Source of the DNA: Bacillus sp. FJAT-22090
GTDB lineage: Bacteria; Bacillota; Bacilli; Bacillales_A; Planococcaceae
Assembly (NCBI RefSeq): GCF_007676755.1
Contig: NZ_VEBK01000009.1
Location: 105,747 to 169,746, forward strand
Length of the DNA stretch: 64,000 nt
Direction: 5' to 3'
Notes under the pieces: generated by a model
Databases searched by the model: none
Seen by the model: only the letters and a program-made list of their open reading frames with translations
What the model was told of the DNA's origin: nothing
Shown here: one piece after another, positions 1-6,548 of the stretch
Layout of the letters: the number at the start of each line of letters is the position of its first letter
Position numbering within the stretch: the first letter of the stretch is position 1
Program-made: the position numbers and the translations under genes

Positions 1-214
1 TTGTCTGCGAAGCTGCTGCTGCTAGAAGAACTGCCGGTGCAGAAGCTGCATAATCCTTTCGATGATGCTCTCCTACTCCAAAGATATCTAAGCCTACTTG
101 ATCCGCTAATACAATTTCTTCCACGACCTCACGAATACGCTTAGCATGGCTAGTTACTTTTCCAGTTTTTACATCTGGAGTTGTTTCCACAAATGTTGTA
201 ATTCCTATTTCCAT
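1..214 (-). CDS. LLM-class flavin-dependent oxidoreductase, N-terminal part
   Basis: Only the first 71 codons are in the window; the gene runs off its left edge. The translation starts [15 protein letters not shown] and contains [19 protein letters not shown], the start of the luciferase-like monooxygenase barrel. In this family the GEHH segment lies at the flavin/substrate pocket. The ATG at 214 follows a strong GAGGGGG ribosome binding site. The family uses reduced FMN to oxygenate small substrates, but the substrate cannot be told from this fragment. The family call is secure; the specific role is unknown. Confidence 0.85.
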   Translation of the reverse strand, partial: MEIGITTFVETTPDVKTGKVTSHAKRIREVVEEIVLADQVGLDIFGVGEHHRKDYAASAPAVLLAAAASQT

Positions 215-303
215 TAGATTTGCCCCCTCAATATTACTTAGTATGCCGTTTATAGCCTTATACTTATGTATCGCATTATTTTAAGGGCTATAAATATTCA
301 AAG

Positions 304-1005
304 TCAACTTTCCGCATTCTCATGTTCTTTTCTTCTAAAAAGAAACCATAAACAAGAGAAAATGATGAATGCCACAATTTCTAAAGATAGTATATACCAA
401 GGATAGGGTCCTAAAAAATCTAGAAGACTTCCATTTATAGGTTTTTTGTTTAAAAACATATAGTTCCCTTGCAGAAAATAATTGACGGTAAAAACACATG
501 GCAACAAAATATTTAAAGCGATCATTGTTTTAACGATTCCTTTAAAGGTCGGACGGTACCCTCTCACCCACGTGAAGTAAAGTGCCGTTAGAATGATGCC
601 AGCATGCGTGTAAAAAAAGTGAAAATATCTGAAATGAGGAAAACCTATATCTAAAACTGGTGTTGCTACAGCTTGTAGAGCACCACCGATTCCAGCAAAA
701 AATACAAAATCATATACATGCTTGTTCCGTGTCCATAATAGGATAATGGCCATAACTAAACTAATACTGCACAGTTCGAGCGGTAAAGAACTGCTCCAAT
801 CCCATCTTCCGGCTTGAATCATCCAAACATGATAAAAGATATCCATGACTAATAACGATATGCCAAAAAGGACTTCTAATGGGCGAACTTTCTCAAATTG
901 CATCAAATTCATCTTTTTTATAAAAAATAGTAGAAGCGCTAATAAGAACAGCGTCACTATTGCTAACAAATGTGCGAATGAAAACATCTCGAATGGGGGA
1001 TCCAA
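304..1005 (-). CDS. YwaF/TIGR02206-type integral membrane protein
   Basis: A 233-residue, strongly hydrophobic protein with about six to seven predicted membrane spans. It matches my memory of the TIGR02206/YwaF family of conserved Bacillales membrane proteins of unknown function, including the DWSSSLPLELCS segment in the second third and the YFHFFYTHAG segment. The start is TTG at 1005 behind AGGATGGTG; an in-frame ATG at residue 7 is the alternative. It sits alone, downstream of nothing on its strand, and no partner is evident. Function not known. Confidence 0.8.
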   Translation of the reverse strand: MDPPFEMFSFAHLLAIVTLFLLALLLFFIKKMNLMQFEKVRPLEVLFGISLLVMDIFYHVWMIQAGRWDWSSSLPLELCSISLVMAIILLWTRNKHVYDFVFFAGIGGALQAVATPVLDIGFPHFRYFHFFYTHAGIILTALYFTWVRGYRPTFKGIVKTMIALNILLPCVFTVNYFLQGNYMFLNKKPINGSLLDFLGPYPWYILSLEIVAFIIFSCLWFLFRRKEHENAES

Positions 1006-1174
1006 TTTATCACCATCCTTTTTTACTTTCCTTCCTTAACTATTCGTTTCCAACTTAGAAAATTCCTTTACCCAAAAAACAATAGACATTAGCCAACTAG
1101 GTTGAAGTATATACATTAACAGTTTTTGTGAATAGATTATAAAAAATATATCAAAATCTAAGGGGGTATTTGAT

Positions 1175-1465
1175 TTGACACGTAGACGAAATAGAAGGCG
1201 CGGTTTCTGTGTTTTGCCTGGGTATAATTGGTGTGGTCCAGGTTGTAGTGGACCCGGTGCTCCTATAAATGATATAGATGCAGCTTGTAAAGCCCATGAT
1301 GAATGTTATAGCAGAGGAAATAATCGGTGTGAATGTGACCGTGAGTTTCTCCGGAAACTACAGCCGAAGATAAATAGTCATACCCAAAAAGGAAGACATG
1401 CCCGTATGCTTTATAATTATATGAAAGTACAAACGGCTTTCACATGTAAAGGTTCTAGAAAATAA
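1175..1465 (+). CDS. Small phospholipase A2-like protein
   Basis: A 96-residue, Arg-rich and Cys-rich protein. Residues 17-28 read YNWCGPGCSGPG, like the calcium-binding loop of secreted phospholipase A2. Residues 35-44 (DAACKAHDEC) carry the catalytic His-Asp pair (H41, D42) of the PLA2 active-site helix. Seven cysteines could make disulfides. There is no obvious signal peptide; the N terminus is MTRRRNRRRG. The TTG start at 1175 follows AAGGGGG at good spacing. Similar short proteins in Bacilli are labelled phospholipase or parvovirus VP1-like. It would hydrolyse the sn-2 ester of phospholipids if active. Spore or lysis roles are speculation; the gene stands alone. Confidence 0.75.
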   Translation: MTRRRNRRRGFCVLPGYNWCGPGCSGPGAPINDIDAACKAHDECYSRGNNRCECDREFLRKLQPKINSHTQKGRHARMLYNYMKVQTAFTCKGSRK

Positions 1466-1518
1466 AAAAACCGGGCAAAAAGACGCACGGTCCTTTAAAA
1501 ACAGAACACAGATATACC

Positions 1519-1611
1519 GTTGATTTCCGCTCTGAGTGGATGCTTTTTCGTGGGCACGGCTTCCAGCTCGTACTGGTCCTACTGGAGTCTCTGCCCTATG
1601 CACCAATCAAC
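1519..1611. repeat. Dispersed palindromic intergenic element, copy 1 (shortened)
   Basis: The segment begins GTTGATTTCCGCT and ends CACCAATCAAC, so its ends are inverted repeats (GTTGATT/AATCAAC). The internal ACTGGAGTC block matches the copies at 11618-11752 and 21868-21999. This copy lacks most of the central part. It accounts for the gene-free stretch 1466-1866 together with AT-rich sequence in which I see nothing else clear. Confidence 0.7.
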
Positions 1612-1866
1612 CTTTACAAAACTGATAATTGAAAACAGAATCAGCTAAATAAACATGGATTACATGCAAACGTCAAGATGAAATTAACGCTAATAATAAG
1701 GTAAACCTTATCATTTAAGCAGTATGCTTTGCCCATCACCTAATGAAGTACTACTCATTATTGATATTTCAATCAAATTTCACAACTATTTTATAAAATG
1801 AAATTCGAGTCAGGAATTCAAACTACATTAAAATTAATGAACTACTAATGACATGGGGGAAGCAGT

Positions 1867-3249
1867 TTGAGGAATAAAAAGCGTTTTTATAATATTTTTT
1901 GGCGTTGGCACTTTTATGCAGGAATATTTATTGCACCATTACTGATTACGCTAACAATTAGTGGGATAGGTTATTTATTCTACACAGACGTTGAAAATCA
2001 AATTTATGAAGATTTGTTTTTCGGTAATAGCAACAACAACGAAAGTGTTTCTATAGATGAAGCAATAGAGAAAGCGGAAAGAGAATATGACGGTTATCAT
2101 GTAACAAAAGTAAGTGTTTTGGATAATGATTACAATACAAGATTTACTCTGACCAATACAGAAGGCAAGCAAAAATATGTCTTCATTGATAATCATAATC
2201 AGATTGTAGGTAGTCAGAACGTAGCATCTACTTATTCCAATATAATGAGAAGTTTACATAGTTCCTTATTTATTGGTGGAACAGTTGTAAACTATTTAGT
2301 TGAACTAGCTGCATGTTGGGCTATATTTCTACTTATTTCAGGTGTTTACATGTCATTGAAAGGTAAAATCTTTAGAAGACAGAAAGGAACCAATAATAAG
2401 AGACAGAAACATAAAAAACTTCATTCTATTACTGGTACTATAGTTGCTATTCCAATGGTTGTTTTGATCTTTACTGGTTTACCTTGGTCGGCTCTTATGG
2501 GGAACTTCATATCTTCAGTGGCACAATCTCATCCATCCATTGGTATTCCAGAATTACAACAAGTTCCTCCCACATCAGAGATCAATGAAATTCCTTGGGC
2601 TACTCGTAAAAATGAAGCTCCTACCTCAAGTGATGCTCACGCCCACCATAATGGGATGGCCGGGATGACTAATATGACTAATCACGACAATATGATGAGT
2701 GTACAACAGCTGATGGAAAAAGTTGACGAATCACAAATTTCCAAACCATATTCCATCGTTTATCCAATGAGTGCAGACGATGTATATACCGTATCAAAAG
2801 GGAGTAATACAGGTGTCACCGGTTTAGATGTTAGTCCATATGAGGAAGTGACCATCTACTTTGATCAATATAGCGGCAAGCTAATTTCACAAGTTGGCTA
2901 CGAAGATTACGGTATTTTAGGAAAATGGTTCACATGGGGAATCCCTTTACATGAAGGACATCTATTTGGTTGGCCAAATAAAATAATCAATCTAGTCGTT
3001 TGTTTGGCATTTTTAACAATAATTATATGGGGATACAAGATGTGGCTAGATAGAAAAGTAAAAGGACAATTGTCAGCTCCCCCAAAAATTCCGATGGGAA
3101 AAAGTTTTGTAGGATTCATTATTCTATTAGTTATTCTCGGTATAATAATGCCACTTTTTGGATTGTCCCTAATAGTAATTGCTTTAATAGAATTAATTAT
3201 TAATCTATTGCAAAAGAATAAAACTAGCAATATTAATAAATCGTTTTGA
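1867..3249 (+). CDS. PepSY domain-containing membrane protein
   Basis: 460 residues. An N-terminal segment FYNIFWRWHFYAGIFIAP is the hallmark of PepSY-associated TM helix proteins. It is followed by an extracytoplasmic PepSY region (about 40-110), a second helix pair near 145-165, a His/Met-rich stretch (HAHHNGMAGMTNMTNHDN, about 258-275) and C-terminal helices. In this family the proteins are linked to iron or copper uptake and reductase-like functions; the His/Met stretch hints at metal binding, which is inference. The start is TTG at 1867 after GGGGGAAG. It is monocistronic and ends in the hairpin at 3268-3316. Confidence 0.85.
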   Translation: MRNKKRFYNIFWRWHFYAGIFIAPLLITLTISGIGYLFYTDVENQIYEDLFFGNSNNNESVSIDEAIEKAEREYDGYHVTKVSVLDNDYNTRFTLTNTEGKQKYVFIDNHNQIVGSQNVASTYSNIMRSLHSSLFIGGTVVNYLVELAACWAIFLLISGVYMSLKGKIFRRQKGTNNKRQKHKKLHSITGTIVAIPMVVLIFTGLPWSALMGNFISSVAQSHPSIGIPELQQVPPTSEINEIPWATRKNEAPTSSDAHAHHNGMAGMTNMTNHDNMMSVQQLMEKVDESQISKPYSIVYPMSADDVYTVSKGSNTGVTGLDVSPYEEVTIYFDQYSGKLISQVGYEDYGILGKWFTWGIPLHEGHLFGWPNKIINLVVCLAFLTIIIWGYKMWLDRKVKGQLSAPPKIPMGKSFVGFIILLVILGIIMPLFGLSLIVIALIELIINLLQKNKTSNINKSF

Positions 3250-3267
3250 TAAAAAGAATAAGCGAAT

Positions 3268-3316
3268 AAAAAATGGTAGTACAAATCATTTCCATGGTTT
3301 GTGCTACCATTTTTTA
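3268..3316. terminator. Bidirectional Rho-independent terminator
   Basis: An AAAAAATGGTAG...CTACCATTTTTT stem with an 11-14 bp arm and runs of A and T on both sides lies between the convergent PepSY and DUF421 genes, so it can end both transcripts. Confidence 0.85.
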
Positions 3317-3327
3317 ATGAGAACTGC

Positions 3328-4032
3328 TTATCCTCTATCGGAGGAAGATGGTATCTCTCGTAGAAGTTGTACAAAAAGCCCATCCCCTTCCAACCATTCT
3401 GCGATAAGAATGTCCTCATAGCCAGAAATACCTTTCTCAGCAAGTTGAGCCGTTAACCAGGTTTCATCAAAACCCAAGTCATTAATTTCATCCCATAACA
3501 CTTTACCGTCTCGAATAAGTGTGACTGGAATATAAACAGGTATGGAAGCTAAGTTCAAATCTTCTTGTGTAGTCTTTTGATATTTGGATTTTTTCATAAT
3601 ACTTAAGGATCCATTTGCTTCTAAATAACAATATGCAACCTCTCGTACAGAAAATGTTTCACTTTGTCTAAGTAGACTTTGTAATTGATTGAGGTTCATT
3701 CGATTTTTCTTTAATTCTTCTCGATCTATCCTTCCATTTTTTATAAGGGCGGAAGGTTTTCCTTCAAAAAAGCCACGGACCGTTAAAAACTTTTGCCCGA
3801 GAAATTCTACGACAAATAGTAAGATACTCCATAAAGCCATTGTGTAAATGATGTAAGATAATCCTATATCCTTTTGATACAAGCCATTTCCGAGTAATTC
3901 TCCTAATACAATCGCAGCAATGAAAGTAAATGGGCTTATTTGTTTAATAATTTTCTTTCCTACAAATTTGACGATAAAAAAGAGAAGAAAAAAACCAACC
4001 GTTAGTTCAATTGTTATATTTAGAACACTCAT
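3328..4032 (-). CDS. DUF421 (YetF/YcaP-like) membrane protein
   Basis: About 234 residues. Three membrane helices fill the first 80 residues, including the family signature ISPFTFIAAIVLGELLGN. A cytoplasmic DUF421 domain follows, with GKPSALIKNGRIDREELKKN near 100 and a C-terminal alpha/beta part. I chose ATG 4032 (MSVLNITIEL) because GGGGAGGAG sits six bases upstream; the longer form from 4047 would put that site inside the gene. YetF-type proteins are common in spore formers, and some relatives act in spore germination or membrane physiology. No specific role can be read here. Confidence 0.85.
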   Translation of the reverse strand: MSVLNITIELTVGFFLLFFIVKFVGKKIIKQISPFTFIAAIVLGELLGNGLYQKDIGLSYIIYTMALWSILLFVVEFLGQKFLTVRGFFEGKPSALIKNGRIDREELKKNRMNLNQLQSLLRQSETFSVREVAYCYLEANGSLSIMKKSKYQKTTQEDLNLASIPVYIPVTLIRDGKVLWDEINDLGFDETWLTAQLAEKGISGYEDILIAEWLEGDGLFVQLLREIPSSSDRG

Positions 4033-4185
4033 TCTGCTCCTCCCCATTCCCCTGTACTTCCATTAGTTATCACCAAATGTCCCATGATATAGTACATAAT
4101 TTTAGAACGGAAATGATAAGCTATCTTATCTTCCTTTGAATAATAATGGGTCATACAACCAATTTAGAAATTGATTTTATTTAAG

Positions 4186-4212
4186 TGTCACAACTTGCGT
4201 ACCTACCCCGTC
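4186..4212 (+). promoter_or_regulatory. ECF41-type sigma promoter
   Basis: TGTCACA at 4186-4192 and CGTC at 4209-4212 are separated by 16 bases. They lie 33 bases ahead of the FAD oxidoreductase-sigma factor operon. This is the bipartite promoter described for ECF41 sigma factors, so the operon is probably autoregulated by its own second gene. Confidence 0.8.
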
Positions 4213-4244
4213 TTAAATTATGAAACAACATAGGGGGGATTTTT

Positions 4245-5525
4245 TTGGAAAACAAGTGGGATGTTGCAATAATCGGTGGTGGGTTGGCGGGTTATGTGGC
4301 AGCTAATTATTTGGCTAGAACAGGGATGTCTATATTAATCATAGAAAAGGATAAAAAAACTGGTGGTAGAGCCAGAACGATTCAGATAAACCATGAATTT
4401 TTTAATCTAGGTCCACATGCTCTATATACTAAAGGAAATGTTATACCTATTCTTCAAGATTTGGGCATAGAACTAAATGGAAGATCACCTAAACTCAATG
4501 GATTATTAATGGATGGGAAAGTTAAATATAATGCTCCTTTTAATCCTTTAGGAGTATTTACAACAGGGTTTTTGAACTGGCAAGAACGTATAGAATGGTT
4601 AAAAGTATTATTGAAAATTAAAAACGTGAAAGTCGAAAGGCTCTCTGAACGAACATTTCAACAATGGGTTCACCAGACTGCCACTTCAAATAATGTTCAA
4701 GCTTTACTCTTAATACTAGGTAGGCTAGCAACCTATTGTCATGCCCCAGAAAAAGTAAGTGCTAGCGTCATCATTACCCATTTAAAGATGGCTCTAGGAG
4801 GAGTATTTTATATTGATAGAGGCTGGCAAACAATTATTGACCAACTCCACAACAAAGCGGTCATTTCAGGAGTTCAAATAAAATCAGGTACTACTGTAAA
4901 AGAAGTTAAACTAGTAAAAAATAATTATACGGACTTATTACTATCCAATGATGAGAAACTAACATGTAAGTATGTACTTAGCACCACGGGACCTCAGGAG
5001 CTCGCGAAAATGTTAGGGGGAAATATTACACAAACGCAGATGGATTCCTTTGCCCAAATAGTACCTGTAAAGGGGGCCACTTTAGATATCGCTCTAACAC
5101 AGCTACCTAAACCAAATCAACTATTTGCAATGGAAATAACAGAGCCCTTTTACTATTCCGTCCATTCAAATTCTGCTATTCTTTCCGAAAACGAAAATAC
5201 CATTGTACTACACGTATTTAAATACCTACACCCGGATGATAACATAGATGGAAAAGAACTTAAAAAAGAGCTTGAACAGTTTTTAGAAAAGATACAACCA
5301 GGTTGGCAAGATTACAAAATATCAAGTCGTTTTATGCCTTCTATTACGGTCAACCAACGCCTACCTCAAATTGGGGATAAACAAAAGTTACAGCGTTCTA
5401 TGTTGAATGAAGCAGGATTATACTTAGCAGGGGATTGGGTCTCATTCCATTCCATACTGTCAGAAGGAGCAGTAAGTAGCGCGAAACAAGCTGCTGAGGA
5501 AATAATAAAAAAAGAACAGAGGTGA
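4245..5525 (+). CDS. FAD-dependent amine oxidase/phytoene desaturase-like oxidoreductase
   Basis: 426 residues. The N terminus has a Rossmann dinucleotide fold (IIGGGLAG at 9-16, then the acidic residue of LIIEKDKKTGGRAR at the second strand). The C terminus has the FAD-closing motif GLYLAGDWV with a following Ser/Gly helix. Overall it resembles flavin amine oxidases and CrtI-like desaturases; the substrate is unknown. The TTG start at 4245 follows TAGGGGGGA. It lies four bases before the ECF41 sigma gene and behind an ECF41 promoter. ECF41 genes are typically neighbours of oxidoreductases, epimerases or carboxymuconolactone decarboxylases, so this is probably the regulated enzyme. Confidence 0.8.
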   Translation: MENKWDVAIIGGGLAGYVAANYLARTGMSILIIEKDKKTGGRARTIQINHEFFNLGPHALYTKGNVIPILQDLGIELNGRSPKLNGLLMDGKVKYNAPFNPLGVFTTGFLNWQERIEWLKVLLKIKNVKVERLSERTFQQWVHQTATSNNVQALLLILGRLATYCHAPEKVSASVIITHLKMALGGVFYIDRGWQTIIDQLHNKAVISGVQIKSGTTVKEVKLVKNNYTDLLLSNDEKLTCKYVLSTTGPQELAKMLGGNITQTQMDSFAQIVPVKGATLDIALTQLPKPNQLFAMEITEPFYYSVHSNSAILSENENTIVLHVFKYLHPDDNIDGKELKKELEQFLEKIQPGWQDYKISSRFMPSITVNQRLPQIGDKQKLQRSMLNEAGLYLAGDWVSFHSILSEGAVSSAKQAAEEIIKKEQR

Positions 5526-5529
5526 AGTT

Positions 5530-6423
5530 ATGCAAATTAGCCATGAAGTTTACCTACAGTATAAACCGTTATTGTTTTCCATAGGATATCGTATGCTGGG
5601 ATCTGTAGTAGAATCCGAAGATCTTGTACATGAAACTTTTTTAAAGTTGTATCAAGTCGATGAGATAAAAATTGAAAATATGAAAGCGTATCTTTGCAAG
5701 ATGATGACAAATCGCTGTATAGATAGCTTAAGATCTTCCCGACACAGGCGAGAAGAATATGTTGGCCAATGGAATCCTGAACCTTTATTGCTCACGGATA
5801 TACATGGCCTCAATCCCTCTGAGGCAATTCTTCAAAAAGAAGGATTGAGTATCGCTTACTTGCGGATGATGGAACATTTGACTCCAGATGAAAGAGCAGT
5901 TCTTATATTAAGAGAAGTTTTTGACTTTTCTTATTCGGAAATCACAAATTTCTTAGATAAGAAAGAAGAAAACTGCCGGAAGATATTCAGCCGAGCAAAG
6001 CAAAAAGTCAATCGTATAGAGAGTGAAAGTCTAAGCTATGAAAATAACAAGTCTATTATTGACCGATTCATACAAGCTTTCGAACAACAACAAATGAATA
6101 CACTGCTGGAGCTTATATCCGATAATATCATCCTGTATTCAGACGGAGGAGGAAAAGTTAGAGCAGCCATACGCCCTATCAACTCTTTGCCAAATGTACT
6201 AGCATTTTTATATGGGATAGCAAAGAAAACAACCACAGATTATTATTTTGATATTAAGAATGTTAATGGGCAACCTGCAATATTAAATTTCTTGAATAAT
6301 AATCTACACAGTGTTATTAGCTTTTACATTAGAGATGATAAAATTGAAGAACTTTACATTACGTTGAATCCGGATAAGTTGAATCTTCAAACAGTTTATG
6401 TTTTACCCTTTCATATAGATTGA
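5530..6423 (+). CDS. ECF41-family RNA polymerase sigma factor
   Basis: 297 residues. Sigma region 2 spans about 8-75 (RMLGSVVESEDLVHETFLKL) and region 4 about 105-160 (LTPDERAVLILREVFDFSYSEI). A SnoaL-like C-terminal extension covers about 172-297. The three ECF41 fingerprints are present: WNPEP at 81-85 between the sigma domains, DGGGK at 205-209, and NPDKL at 280-284. In studied members no anti-sigma factor is used; the fused C-terminal domain controls activity. ATG 5530 follows AGAGGTGAAGTT that overlaps the end of the upstream gene, so the two are co-translated. The family call is strong; the inducing signal is unknown. Confidence 0.92.
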   Translation: MQISHEVYLQYKPLLFSIGYRMLGSVVESEDLVHETFLKLYQVDEIKIENMKAYLCKMMTNRCIDSLRSSRHRREEYVGQWNPEPLLLTDIHGLNPSEAILQKEGLSIAYLRMMEHLTPDERAVLILREVFDFSYSEITNFLDKKEENCRKIFSRAKQKVNRIESESLSYENNKSIIDRFIQAFEQQQMNTLLELISDNIILYSDGGGKVRAAIRPINSLPNVLAFLYGIAKKTTTDYYFDIKNVNGQPAILNFLNNNLHSVISFYIRDDKIEELYITLNPDKLNLQTVYVLPFHID

Positions 6424-6443
6424 TGGACCTTTATTGTTTCCTC

Positions 6444-6494
6444 AGAAGAGACTCCCGTCCACTGAAGTATAATTCATGCGGGTAGTCTCTTTTT
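6444..6494. terminator. Terminator hairpin between convergent genes
   Basis: AAGAGACTCCCG pairs with CGGGTAGTCTCTT, followed by a T run on the plus strand. It separates the sigma operon from the convergent isoprenoid synthase gene and closes the plus-strand transcript. Confidence 0.8.
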
Positions 6495-6548
6495 GAATGT
6501 CTAGCGTATATTTTTGGCTATCGCTGGGAGATTTATATATTCACACTC

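Noticed and set aside
1358..1606. Minus-strand ORF overlapping the phospholipase-like gene
   Set aside because: It is antisense to a supported gene and extends into a palindromic repeat; no ribosome binding site or family match.
2907..3443. 178-codon minus-strand ORF overlapping the PepSY gene and DUF421 end
   Set aside because: It overlaps two well-supported genes and passes through the terminator hairpin between them.
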